Source: Lasiosphaeria ovina (taxonomy: Eukaryota > Ascomycota > Sordariomycetes > Sordariales > Lasiosphaeriaceae). Taken from it: a stretch of DNA of 64,000 nucleotides. The notes under the pieces were generated by a model. It was given only the letters and a program-made list of their open reading frames with translations. It had not been told where the DNA came from and ran no database searches. Position numbers and translations under genes: made by a program. Positions 10,253-21,846 of this stretch are shown piece by piece; within the stretch, counting starts at the first letter, position 1; each line of letters begins with the position of its first letter. The DNA is taken from assembly GCA_033439765.1 (NCBI GenBank), contig JAULSN010000003.1, forward strand, positions 3,038,001 through 3,102,000, given 5' to 3'.

Positions 10253-13200
10253 CTACTCGGCACGCCTCCGCCTCCAAAACCGCGCTATCCCCAGGCTTCC
10301 GCCTCTGCCTGCCGCTCCTCCCTCTCCCGACCTGCCCTCCTCCTCTTTACCCCGGTCTCCGGATGATGGCGGGAGGCGGTGCAGGGGCAGCGCTGCTCCA
10401 CTCGAAGTAGCAGCGGCGCGGCTCTCCCACTCGCGCTGCTTGGAAATCATGAATTCGCGCAGCGCCTGCGCCGACGCCCCGCTTAGCTGCTGGCTCGTCC
10501 GGTGCCGGTTGTGGTTTTTGTTGTTGCCCCCCTGTCCCCCGCGGAGCTGTAGCAGGTGTGTGAGGTACGCGAACGAGAACCGGAACGCGCCAATCATGAT
10601 GGTGCGTGCCCACGTGCTGAAGGCCAGAGATAGCGAGAAGCCGATTACCACGCTTGAAAGGACGACTGTGTTGAGGATTGGTTAGTCACTTGCACAGGAG
10701 AATGTCGGCAGAAGTACAAGAGCTTACACATGTAAATCAGCTGCAGCTTAAGGCTGATGTAGCCGTCGTTGAACTCGGTGGCGTTCATGCCGAAGAGCGT
10801 GGCGAAGAAGGATAGGGGAAGCTATATGGATCAGCCGTGTTAGATAACAGTATGGTGGTGGTTTGAACGGTGTGGCTGTGTTGCGTAACTAGACGCAACT
10901 ACCATGGCGCTTTGTGAAGGAGGGGTCGTGTTCCTTACAAAGAAAATGGTCACGACGGTAAACACCACTATAGACCGCCCCTGAACAACGCTCTCATCAG
11001 CGCGGCGGATCGCGGCCTTGGCTTCAATGATGCCCGACTGTTGTTGCTTCATGTCGAGGAGCTCGCGGAGCTGATTATTATCGCCAAAGATCAATACACA
11101 GACTTCCCAATTCTTGTCAGACTCCTTTGGGGGGGGGACCAACCTGCGTTCGAGTATTAGTCTGCCGCTTTTCAAGATTGGCTAGCTCGTCACGGCGGAG
11201 CTTCATTTCGGCGACGAGAGCGGTAGCACGCTCCTGGGCAGAGCGTAGTGCGTCGTGGTTGCTGGGCTGATGCTGCTCCGAAGACGACAAAGACGACGGG
11301 GCTCCGGACGGCCCTCCTACCATCATTGCACGCAGCGCCTTCTCAAAATCGCCCATGACGGTAATCTGTGCCGTAAAGATCTCCTGCATGATCTGCAACT
11401 GGTCGATGACGTTTTGCGCTTCCATCAGAACCGACCACTCGAACTTGATGTTGAGAGACTTGCGCAGCAGCTCCTCGGCCGTCTGCAGCGGGTCTTGCGC
11501 GTTCATCCGCTTGACGTCACGCCCAAACCGCTCGTACGCCTCGGTCTTCTTCTCAGCCTGGTGAACTGCTGATTAGCTTGTATACTTGGTAGCGGATGGG
11601 AACGGGAGAAAGAGACTCACGGTGCTGGATATGGCCGAGCCAAAGATATCAACCACCTCAGGCCGCAGGTCGGGCTTGGTCCGGTCGAAGAAGACCTTCG
11701 AGCACTCGTCGATGATGATGAGGGCCAGATCGTAAATAGACGTGACCTGCGTGTTATCGACGGTGGCGAGATTGTCGCGGATGGCCCGGTGCACGGCCGA
11801 CGGATCTGGTTTGTTGCGGCCCCATCGCCGTGGAAAGGCGGAGATGATGGTGTCTAGGAGCAGATCATCCAGTCAGCACTTTGCTTCCGCCTTACAACTA
11901 TAATCGCCAGGTCGGCTCGGTGTACACTGACTCTCGTCCAGTATCCACAGCCACAGCTGATCAACCATAACAACCCTCGGTATAGCCTCAATGTCGTTCT
12001 TCATGCGCGTCTCGCGGTAGACAACCTGCTGCCGGTCCCTGTTGATCGTATCGCCGGCGGTCCAGTAGTAGTACTGCTCGAGAGTACGGCGGACGTGGAG
12101 CGGCGACTGCGTGTAGAGGTGGTCACTAATGAGGCGCCAGTCGGCCGCTTCGTCGATGAGCTGGAACAGCTTGGACGCCTGCCACAGGTAGCTACCCAGC
12201 GCCGACTTCGGCCGCCACGACGGCGAATCCTCATCCCACTCGCCGCCGATGACCTCTGAGTTGGTGCTGTTGATTCGCTGTGCCCTAGCCGTCGCCCGCT
12301 CGACCACGCTCCCCCAGGTCCCTCGCCGCTTGCTGCGTCGTTCAAAGTCGAACTCCTGTTCCTTCATCTGCCTCGTTTTGCGCACTACATTAGTCATCCG
12401 CAACAGCCGTTTTTCGATCTCCCAGTGCAGGTATGGCATCTGCGATGCGATGAGGTCTGTTAGTTACATAAACTGGAAGTGTTTCCCGTGATATTAAAAT
12501 CATACGTACAAAGAGAACAATGTCCTGCGACCCAGACGAGGATCGGAAATAGGTCTGAGAAGAGCTGGTCCCGGGCTGGGCCGCGTCTGGTTTTATGCCT
12601 TTACCGCCGCCAGCGGTACTGGCCTTATTATCCCACGCTGGCGATGGGACGAGGGCGCAGCGAGGCCGGATCTGTCGAGAATGGGGCGGCAAGTGGCTGT
12701 CGCCGCCCCCGCGCTCCTGCCCGTGCCAGAGCTCTCGCTTCAGCAGCCGCTCCGTTTTTGATTCTCCCTTGGGCGTGCTGTGTTGGTACAGCTTGCGCTG
12801 GTAGGACCGGCGGTGGCCGTCGAACTCGGACCCTTCCTCGTCGTAGTACCGCGATATGGCGTCCTGATTAAAACGGGAGAATCAGTTCAGCTCTAACTAG
12901 ACCTTAAAGTCTCCCTACGCCTCAATCCCTATCTGAAGAAGAGAATACAGTGTACCTCGACCCATTTCATGTTGTTGGCCTGGAGGTGAAAGTAGCGCAG
13001 CTGCTTGCTGTCCCTTGTGCGCTTTAGTGGCGTCTGCTCCTTGTCGTAGAGCAGCTTCTGGACGGCGATCTTCTGGTGGGGGAACTGGCCGTGGCAGAGG
13101 GGGTGGTCCAGAGTGACGCCGCCCTGTCCCTTCTCAAAGACAATGACCCAGCCATTGTAGCCGTAGTTGGACTCGCGCGGGTTGTCGTCGATGCTGTCGT

Positions 13201-13660
13201 CGGGGGCGTCGAGGCCGTCGATGTAGGATTCGGGAGAGATGGACTGCTCCAGGTCGGCGTGCTGCTGCGTCTGCCACTGCTGGACCTGCTTGAGGATGGC
13301 GTGGTCCCTGAGGAGCTGCGGCTTGCGGTACTTGTCGACGCGGGCCAGCTCGGCCTCGATGCGGGCAAGTTCGTCCTTGGCCCGACGCGAGGCGCGGTCT
13401 CGCCAGCGCGCGTGCGATCTCTCGAGTGACGAGACCAGGGGCGAGCGGTCCGAGGGCGACAGGCGGTGGGTGGCGAAGTACTCCCTCAGATAGCGGATGC
13501 GGCGCAGCTCTTTCCGGACCAGCTCCTTCTCGGGAGGCGTGAAGCCGGCATAGAGCTCCTGGCGGCGCGAAAAGCGGGCGGCGATAAAGGCGGCCCACGT
13601 GTCGGTGGCGGGAACCGGGTCGGCATACTGGTCGTCGACGACTTGGGCATCTGACTGCAT
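10253..13660 (-). CDS. CorA-like Mg2+ transporter family protein
   Basis: Eight exons on the minus strand: 13660-12956, 12863-12510, 12439-11932, 11853-11621, 11557-11144, 11070-10939, 10821-10728 and 10665-10253. All junctions keep frame and use GT...AG. The product has about 950 residues. The N-terminal two thirds is a soluble, partly coiled-coil region that includes W-L-W-I-L-D-E and F-P-R-R-W-G, typical of fungal CorA-like proteins. The C-terminal part has two membrane helices: I-V-V-F-T-V-V-T-I-F-F running into the hallmark G-M-N (about 793-795, followed by A-T-E-F), then V-L-S-S-V-V-I-G-F. The tail is basic and Gly/Ser-rich. Bacterial CorA is much shorter, so the N-terminal extension is a fungal feature and the substrate is not certain. 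The ATG at 13660 is the first ATG in frame; the upstream 40 codons begin only at a TTG. Confidence 0.85.
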
Positions 13661-14501
13661 CTGGTCACCGGCTGGTGATTGCTTCAATGGCTGAGTCGGT
13701 CCGTCGTGTGCACAGCGAACCGGGGCATCCGAGGAGGGTGGGCGTGGTGCGCATGTGGCGCCTTTAAATTCCCGTGTCGTGCGCAAGATGGAGGGTTGCG
13801 TCGTTGCAGCTGAAAAAGGTGGCTAGATTTAATTTGGAAACGGGACTAGTCCGAGGTGTGTTTGGTGGCTTCCCGATGAATTGATAGCCTCATGGGACGC
13901 TTGTTCGGGTTGGCTAAGGTTGTGGCGGGACGGCCCAGGTGCCTTCCCTCACGGATGCTTCCTTCCCCGAGTTCTCCCTTGCCTGCAAGACGAGAGAGTT
14001 GGGGGGCACCTTCTTCCGCTTGCCGAGACACAAGCCAAAGAAAAGCGCTCAAGCCGCTGCTAACCCGCAAATAATTTCCTCTGAATGGGCAATAACTACC
14101 CTGCTGCTGCTGCTTCACTCGTCTTTGGGCGGGGTCAGGTCACACTCTAGATCCGTAGACTGCATCAGCGTGCAGCCAAGTGCAGAGAGTGTGCCTAGGA
14201 TTTGCGCTGCACGACGGTCTTATCCGATGCGCTGATTTGCGAGAGGCCAGTGCCACGTATTGGGGCTTGCAGAAAATTGGCCAGACTTGACTTGTTCTGT
14301 CGTCCTGCATTGACCTTTTGGGAGGCCGTAGGCGAGTCTCCGTCTCTTGGCGTCATGTCGTGCTGCACGGCATCTTCTTACCTATTCCGAATTAGACTGT
14401 GGCTTCATGTACTGGCAATCGCGGCTTCTAGATGCTAAATTGCCAATTCGAAGCATTGTCTTTTATTGATCTTGGCGTCCCAGTTGCGTCACTCAGCGCC
14501 C
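13661..14501. other. intergenic, likely CorA-like promoter and P450 3' region
   Basis: No gene is visible. The stretch at 14380-14500 is where the missing P450 C-terminus would be expected, but none of the three minus-strand frames gives a convincing end. Confidence 0.4.
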
Positions 14502-16308
14502 TCAAATCAGCTGCAAATCGATTCTGTTAGCTCCCAACCCTCACTTGCGATACGCGGCTCCTTACCTCGGGGATGACCTTGCTCAGCTGCATGAACGCGA
14601 TGGTTTTGCCCGGGCAAGCAAACTGTCCGTACCCAAAGGTCATGTCCAGCGTTTTCGCCATGAGCACCAACCGCTCCCCGTCTGCCTCCAGCCATCGCTC
14701 TGGCCGGAAGATCTGAGCATCCTGGCACCAGATTGACTTGGACTTGTTCATCGCGTAAATCACCGCGCCGGTTGCTACTCTCGTCCCCTCTGGCAGGAAG
14801 TATCCGTGGATGTTATCGCCGCCCTTGGGGACGCGCTTGTAGAATGCAGAGGAGATGGACGGCGGAAAAAGTCGCAGGCTCTCTCGAATGACGGCCTGGA
14901 GATACGGCAATCTTCCTGCCTCGACGTCGCGGATCGGAGCACTGATCAGGCCATTTGAAGCGGCATCGTCAATCTCGGCCTGAAGTCGTTGATATGACTG
15001 TGGGCTACTGGTGAGCAGGAGGATTGTCATGCGGATGGCGCTTGCAACCGTATCGGTTCCGACAAAGCTGGTTGGTTTGTTGGTTATTAGTACCCAACAG
15101 TTGTTAGCTGGCTCGGGCCATGAGAATGAGATCTGTTTGGCTCAGCGCTGTAACCAATTTGACTCACAACTGGAGACTTAATTCCTCTCTGAGCTCATCC
15201 CGACCCAATCCCTGGTTGATAAACGACTGAAGGATGTCCCTCTTTGGCGTAGATCCCACTTCCAGTCTCTGGTCAATCAGCTTTGTTGTATACCTAAAGT
15301 TAGCTCAATTAGCCGATTGTTCTGATTATCTTAAATCGCGAACCGAGTCCTGCTTACCCGCTGATGACGCCGAACCCGGACTGGTCGCCGTCGCGAGGAA
15401 GAAGGTAGTACAAGGGCCATTTCTGAACGTAATAGAAAATGGAACTAAAGTTTCCAAGCACGAGGATGAAATACATCAGGAACTCGGTGATCTTCAAGAT
15501 GTTGTGCAGCTCTTTCTCGCTGTCCAGAAAGCCGTGGGATTGGCTGTAGGCAATCTCGCCCTGCGAGTCGAACGCGTAAAAGTGCGAGTGCTTGCTGAGA
15601 TCCAGAGGACGAAAGGCTTTGCCGATGCCCACGTATTTCCTGTCGATAAGTTCTATCCAGTGGGCGATGGCCTTGTCGATGCCATGCTCAAAGCTCTCGT
15701 GACCTTCACCTGTGTACTGATTATTGTTTTCAGGGCTTCGTCAGCATCGATGTTCATTCGCTGCTTGTTGATACAGGACTGGCTGGGGTGAGACTCACGC
15801 CAGGCTTCACGCGCCGTTTTCGATCCTTTCGCAGCTCAGGGTCTCGCATGCACAAGAGGTTCTCCTCATCCGGCGAGACGCGGGCCAGCAGATACCAGTC
15901 GTCCTTTCTGTAGTCTGACCTAACCGACGACATTTGTTGCAGCGCGTCGAGGTCGGCGCAGATGACCTCATTTGGGCCGGTACGGACTACAGGGCCTAAC
16001 ACAGGATGACACGTTAGTTCAAGTAATGATGTGTCTGGTGTTGTTCATTTCGGCACTCGGGAACACTTACCATATGTCTCGACGAGATTCTTGCAGTCTT
16101 CGTGGAGAGTTTTAGTCATGCAGTGCCAAATCCACCACATGGAGGTGAAGCCACAGGCTAGGGGACCAGGGATGTGTCGAAGGCGGCGCCACCGCTGGAT
16201 TCTGCCAATGGCGTTACTCACCAAGAGGAGACCCGCGATGAGCCATAGAACCGAAGATCCGGACGGCGCCTGGATACTTCCAGTGACGCTGATGAAGATG
16301 TCACCCAT
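14502..16308 (-). CDS. cytochrome P450, C-terminally truncated
   Basis: Six exons on the minus strand: 16308-16071, 15995-15799, 15716-15358, 15293-15168, 15067-14566 and 14510-14502, giving 476 residues. A membrane anchor lies at about 18-33, followed by the proline hinge R-H-I-P-G-P. The I-helix motif is V-G-T-D-T (309-313), the K-helix E-x-x-R is E369-R372, P-E-R-W is near 428 and the haem loop F-G-Y-G-Q-F-A-C-P-G has the ligand Cys at 458. The resemblance is to fungal pisatin-demethylase-like monooxygenases. The protein ends only 18 residues after the haem Cys: the last exon reads L-I then TGA at 14504-14502. Relatives normally continue for another 35-45 residues that form the final beta sheet. 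It may therefore be a non-functional allele. Substrate unknown. Confidence 0.87.
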
Positions 16309-17963
16309 CTTGGCGCAAGTAAGTCACTTTGAAATATTTCGAGTCCAGGACAGGGAACAAAAACGGAAGAATACACGTGTAGAAATGGAAAGAGTTACAT
16401 ATTATGTGTGGAGCAGCCGGGGCTCCACAAAGGTAGAGTTAATCGGCCATCTGAAGACAGTCACTGGCAGCCAGGCCGGTCTCATGCTACTCTAGACACC
16501 CACTGATAGGAAAGAGCAAGCTGGAATCTCTACCGTGGGGGCAGTATCTCGGCGGACCGTGGACGTATTAGAGAGGCCACACTATTTTAGGTATACAATC
16601 AGGTCCCTAATAAATCCAACCACAGAGTAGGAAGTGGAGGTCCGACCGGCGGTGCATCATTCAGCTTCTAAGAGGACGCTCCTGCTGCTGCTGCTACTGC
16701 TGTTGCTGCACAGACTGTGCAAGATAGCAGGAGCAAGGGGGAAGCCATCCATTGTTTGAGCGTGCAATTTGAGGGCGGCGTAGTGGCTGGACAGCAGCCA
16801 GTCTCATGTGATACCGGCTGTGAAAAAGCCAGGACAGTGCGACTGCGAATAAACCCAAGACAATTCCGCCCCCAAATCTTCATATATTTTTTCTAAGTTT
16901 CCTCTCGGAGGAACCTCTACACGGCATGTTTCTTGTATTAGCATATGCGAGCACCAGTGCGCAGACAATAACTGCCGGCGCCGTTAGGATCAAAACGTCG
17001 GCCTCGCTGAAACGCGTGTTTGTTCTTGGTAGGCTGCAGAGCTATCACCAACGCCACCACACGGCCAGTCATGCGCTGCAACTAATCCCTCCATTGAAAG
17101 TAGTTAGTTTGTGTAATAGAATAGTTGGTCTAGAATTGGGTTGGTTAGATGTCGACAATCTGGCTTGGCTGGAGATAGGTAGTGATCCCTCTCGATTGGT
17201 TGGCACAAGCGTACGTGCCGCGGCTTTATCACGAAGTTACTGTCATTCAGTTCGGATCCCAAATGATACGCCCGCTTCGGAGATTCGACATGTCATCATT
17301 TTCTATTTTCTGTGACAGCCAGCCTGTGCTCTGCTGGTTCTAAGGTCGCCTAGCAAGAAACGTCTTGTCATCGGGACACTTATTTGCACTATGGCCGAAA
17401 TATGTGATGATATGTTGAGTTTTGGGTTCTAGACCACTAGAACGAGCTAACAAGCTGCCCGGCTCTTTCGACTTCTCTGCTTAAACCGTTAAGCGGTTGC
17501 ATTATACGACATCTCCCGTTGCTAGTGCCACTCCCAACCGTTCGGGTTGCCTATCCCTGAGAACTCGCCGCCACAACCGGTGATCTGATCTGGCCAGACT
17601 CAACTTAGCGGGCGATCACTGCAGACCCTCTGGTATTGAGCCCTGGCTTTCCTCCAAGAATGGGGTGCAGGAGAGGAGTTCGGATTGCTACAGGGCGTGG
17701 GTGGCAGTTGTTTACTCATTTCCTCCACATGGGGGCGGCGGATCACCGCGGCACAGTTCTATCCCACCAAACCATCGAGCACCAGCTCCCGAGCAAGTCC
17801 ACGTCTCTTCACCTCTGTCATGTTGGACAAACTCAACCCCTGTGGCGTTAGTTTGCTGTCTGGAACCGCCCCCCACTTGGGCCCCCCCCTGTGGAGTCCC
17901 AGACTGCACAATGCCGAGGACAAACCCTGATTTTAGAAGACGAGTCTCCATCAAAAGCAAGCA
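16309..17963. other. intergenic region, no protein gene
   Basis: Mixed composition with no convincing coding frame. The first 200 nt are the P450 promoter region. No repeat family identified. Confidence 0.45.
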
Positions 17964-18040
17964 GCCTGATTAGAATAGTGGTAATGCGTTGCACTCGTAC
18001 TTTGACATGCAAAGATCACTGGTTCAATTCCAGATCAGGC
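17964..18040 (+). tRNA. tRNA-Thr(CGT)-like gene with short intron, possibly decayed
   Basis: A perfect 7-bp acceptor stem joins GCCTGAT (17964-17970) to ATCAGGC (18034-18040). An A-box-like D arm (TAGTGGTAA) and a perfect B box (GGTTCAATTCC) are present. The stem TTGCA/TGCAA encloses a 14-nt loop that reads as a normal Thr loop CTCGTA-A if a 7-nt intron (CTTTGAC) sits after position 37. Weak points are one mismatch in the D stem (GAAT against ATGC), a T stem of only 4 clean pairs, and an intron shorter than usual. It could be a tRNA pseudogene or the head of a tRNA-derived SINE. Confidence 0.5.
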
Positions 18041-18299
18041 AAAACCTGATATTCATATCACTTTTGCCAACTCACGGGTCACGTCTTGGTGATGAACATC
18101 CCCCCTGACTCTCTGGGGTTGGGTCTGTTCTTTTTGTTACGTGTTTAGAAACTCATATCAGTTGCTATATAGTGGTCCTCTAGTCGTCATTCAATTGACG
18201 CATCTGGAACTGTTTTTGACATATCCATCTGGATGTCTCAGGGTCATTCTCGCAACTGACACAATCTAGCCTCATGGACTTTATTATTGTCCTCCCAAC

Positions 18300-18306
18300 T
18301 ATAAAA
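18300..18306 (+). promoter_or_regulatory. TATA-box candidate for the gene at 18533
   Basis: TATAAAA about 225 nt upstream of the ATG, followed by a pyrimidine-rich leader at 18380-18470, a common arrangement in ascomycete promoters. Judged by sequence only. Confidence 0.4.
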
Positions 18307-18532
18307 CGCACGTTTCGGATTAAAACACCCAAGCTTTCCTTTCTTCAGATGCCATTACATAACTCTTCAAATCATCCCAACCTCAAGCTAAGTCCAACCT
18401 TTCTCATTCTCTAAATCCACAGCAACTTTTCTTTACAAACCAACCCTTTCCTTCACCCTAACAAAGTCGTGAGTTCGCAGAACGGCAGCTGAACAGAAGT
18501 GACAAAGTTCGAAGAGACTCAAAATATTGTCC

Positions 18533-18958
18533 ATGACAAATAATGTGCAACGGGGGCGCATCCTCTACCTTCCAGCAGATATCCAACCTCCCGACAGTCT
18601 ATCAGAAGACCTAAAAGGGGAGATCCGAAGAATGCTCGTTGACGGGAAAAAAGGAGCTAGGAGGATAAAGGATCACCCAGTGCTCGTCGACGACACCAAT
18701 CCCGGCGGTGGTTGGGCAGGGTTCTTTGTAATATCCACTAAGCCGAGCTGGGGAGGTGACTTGAAGAGTTTCGTCGCCATAAAGCATCCAGATTACCCTG
18801 CGAGCCCTAAAAGTCTCAAGGTCGAGTATCAAGGCCCTGGTTCATCTCGTAAACCAGACGGCTACGTAAACCTCGCCAAACGTTATTATGTGCCAAAGGG
18901 GATGCGTAAGGGGTGGCTATATGGGCCGTGGACCGTTAGTCCGTCCAGCATCCTTTGA
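18533..18958 (+). CDS. hypothetical protein, 141 residues
   Basis: Single exon; the first in-frame ATG is at 18533, and the preceding TTG at 18527 is not needed. I do not recognise the family. There is no signal peptide or membrane helix. The centre has G-G-G-W-A-G-F-F-V-I followed by F-V-A-I-K-H-P-D-Y-P, which looks like alternating beta strands, and the C-terminus is rich in aromatic and basic residues (K-R-Y-Y-V-P, W-L-Y-G-P-W). A TATA candidate and pyrimidine-rich leader upstream support expression. Codon use is less GC-biased than in neighbouring genes. Confidence 0.55.
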   Translation: MTNNVQRGRILYLPADIQPPDSLSEDLKGEIRRMLVDGKKGARRIKDHPVLVDDTNPGGGWAGFFVISTKPSWGGDLKSFVAIKHPDYPASPKSLKVEYQGPGSSRKPDGYVNLAKRYYVPKGMRKGWLYGPWTVSPSSIL

Positions 18959-20015
18959 GGTTTGGTTCTCGATGAACATATTCAGAATAACAGCGGAATG
19001 CTCGATAACCTAGACCCGCGCTCTAGGAGATAAAAACGCGACTCCACTTCCTGAGGGCTAGGGAATTTCTAGCTAACTCTCGATCCAAGCTATGGGGCGG
19101 TAGAGGTGTCGAATATGAGATGAAATTAAAAACTGCAGGAGCCTGAAGTAACTAAAAAGGTGTTCGTTTGATACATTACGTCCGACAAGGTGGACTGAAT
19201 CCCTAAGCTGCACGTATTTTAAAAATGACAGCCTTTAAATAGCGGCCAAATATGAAGTAACACACCTCACAGCTCTCACTGCCTCCAATCTAGAGATATT
19301 GTATATATGGAACACATACAATTGAAGCCCCAACGACTTTTAACTAGAACGAGTAACAATTCGCAGCATTTACAATGTGTTACGCGACTACAACGGAGGA
19401 CACCAAGAGTTAAAATATGTACATGAATTGGTTTAATACGATTAACTAGCGTCAGATGGATCGGCGGAAACCACGAGGCTCCTGGGGAAGGGGGTATTGC
19501 TGCCGATGGTAGCCTCCCGAGCATCCGCGCAAAGCTGGTACAGTAGTATGTATAAGTGACAAAGCCGACACAGAAAAAAGAGAAAAGAGGGAAAGAAGAG
19601 AGATTAGGTGCGTGGCGTCTGGAGCGTCACTGTGGCGGGAATGGAGGGATATCCACCGCCCGATACATAAGAGAAAGTAAAGAAACGAATCGTGTGTCGT
19701 GTATGTGTGTACACAGCCCACATGGGCATGCACAATAACAAGAAAAGGGGGAATAATATATGTAATGTTCTAACACACCCACCGCGCCGCGCCCCCCACC
19801 GTCCATCTCCATCATGACCGCGTGATCAGATTTTTGTAGAAGAGAAAGAAAATGCCCGCCTTGCCTGCCACACAACCTCCCAAGTAGTAAAGCCAGCCCA
19901 GCCATCCGTCTCTTTTCCTAGGTAATAGGCTCCAGGTGAAACGAATCACTTCGCCAACTGGAGCGAGAGAAGTGTTTGACGACGAGCTGTAGCGAATCAC
20001 CGCTTGGGGCCCAGC
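18959..20015. other. intergenic between convergent genes, no gene seen
   Basis: About 1 kb, moderately AT-rich, with no credible frame. It contains the 3' ends of the genes on both sides. Confidence 0.5.
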
Positions 20016-21846
20016 TTACGTGCCCCACTCGGCGGGCTTCTTCCAGTTTGACGGCTTGGCGGGCCGCGACGGCGGCGGCATAGGCTGGTAGCGCGGGGGC
20101 CTTTTCTCGGGGTGCCTCTCGCTCACGGCCGTCGGGGGTGGGGACGAGTGGGCGCTGTTGGCGGTGGACGGGGGCACGGGCCAGGACATGAGGGAAGGCG
20201 ACATGACGCCGCTGCTGGCGATGCTGACGCCGCCGAGCGAGTCCTGGCTGGAACGTGGGTTGTTGGATTTGGTGGGGGACGGTGAGCGCGGGAAGATCGG
20301 CGACATGGGCGAGACGCAGAACGGGCTCGACGGAGTCGGCGTCTTGCTGCCGGCGATCTTGAGGTCGATGAACGGCGGGCCGTCGTTGGTGGTGCGCGTT
20401 AGCGAGCGCCGCGCTGCCGTCGGGTTGGGCGGCGTCACGGTGCCCGGCAGCGTGGTGCTGCCGTAGTTGAGCGTGTTGCGCTTCTCGCTCAGGATCCCGC
20501 CGCCGCCGTCGTTGTTGTCCCAGAAGAGCAGCCCCTTGCCCATCGAATCGCGGTTCTTCTCGAGCTGCGTGTATGGCGCGATCTTAAACGGCGTGAACTT
20601 GATGAGGATGGCTTGCACCCGGCGGTTGCGGCGGAATTTGTAGAGCACGGCGAGCAAGATGAGAAGCGCCACCACGATAGCTGCGATGCCAATGAGAAAC
20701 AGTTTAAAGTGAAGGGAAGGTCTGGAGATACGTACCAACGACTGCGCCTATGATCCCCGGCAATGGGCTCGAGGCAGGGCTCGAGACGGGCTGGGCACCG
20801 GCGGGACCGCTGCCGCCGCCAGGACCACCTACAGTGCCGCCGTTTCCTCCGGTACCTGTGGTGGTCGTGCCTCCGTTTGTACCGCTGCCCGTCCCGGTTG
20901 ATCCGGATCCTCCTCCGCTTGTTTCTGAGCCAGATCCAGTTCCAATGACCGTCGACCCGTCAGCCGTCGGGTCGCCATTTGATGCCGCGCCCACAGGCCT
21001 CACTGTACCGGTGGAAGTAGTGTCGCCACCTTGTTCTTGGTAAAGCAATGGGACATGGCTCGCGACCGCCGCACTAGAAGAGCCGGTGGTTCCTTGTCCG
21101 TTTGACTCCCCGGTGGTAGCGACAGCAGTCCCAGTCTTGCTCCCACTACTTGAGCCGGCAGTGGCCTTGGTCCCGCCGTTTCCAGAGGCCTCATTCTGCT
21201 GTTGGCTTCCTGCAGCAGACCCGGAGCCAGAACCAGAGCCAGAGCTCGAGCTTGACCCGGAACCAGAGTTGGAACCCGATTGCGAACCCGAGTTTGAGCC
21301 AGAGTTTGAAGTCGATCCAGACCCGGAGCTGGAACCGGACCCGGAAGCTGGGGCCGAGGAGCCAGACCCAGGGGATGCAGAACCGGAAGAACCCGAGCTG
21401 GAGCCGGAGTTTGAGGAATCGGAACCTGCGGACCCAGAACCCGAAGAGCCTGAGCCTGAGTCTGAGCCTGAGCCTCCCGAGCTAGAACCTGACCCAGACC
21501 CGCCAGTGCTGCCAGAGCCACCACCCGAAGCAGGCACCGCTGGCGCAGGATCTGGCGCCGCAGCGGGTGGCGCGGCTGGCGCCGGCTGTGTAGCGGCGGG
21601 CGGTGGGTTTGCCGGAGGAGGCGTGGCGGCTGGCGTTGGCTTTGCCGGCGTGGGAGTCGGGGCAGGCGTAGGAGCAGGCGTCGGCGAGGGAGTAGGAGTC
21701 GGCGTCCCCGTCGTCGAGCATCCCGCAGATGCCGGAAACAGCTTGCACAATGGATCCACCACGACCGTGTTCCAAATATCGGTTACCAGCCCCCTCCTGC
21801 GCACGGCCGCCGCCGTCGCCGCCGTGTTGCGAGGAATGCCCGGCAT
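20016..21846 (-). CDS. Ser/Gly-rich single-pass membrane protein
   Basis: Two exons: 21846-20736 and 20680-20016, with a GTACGT...GCAG intron that splits an Ala codon inside the membrane segment. The product is 591 residues. A short N-terminal region has two Cys (near 34 and 43). It is followed by a Pro/Thr/Ala-rich stalk (about 47-105), then some 120 residues of Gly-Ser repeats and a Gly/Thr-rich part. One hydrophobic helix ([16 protein letters not shown], about 360-385) is followed by a basic stop-transfer K-F-R-R-N-R-R. The cytoplasmic tail of about 200 residues is rich in S-P and P-x-x-P motifs. The layout resembles fungal wall-stress sensor or Mid2-like surface proteins, but no cleavable signal peptide or WSC domain is visible. 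The function is not assigned. Confidence 0.8.
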
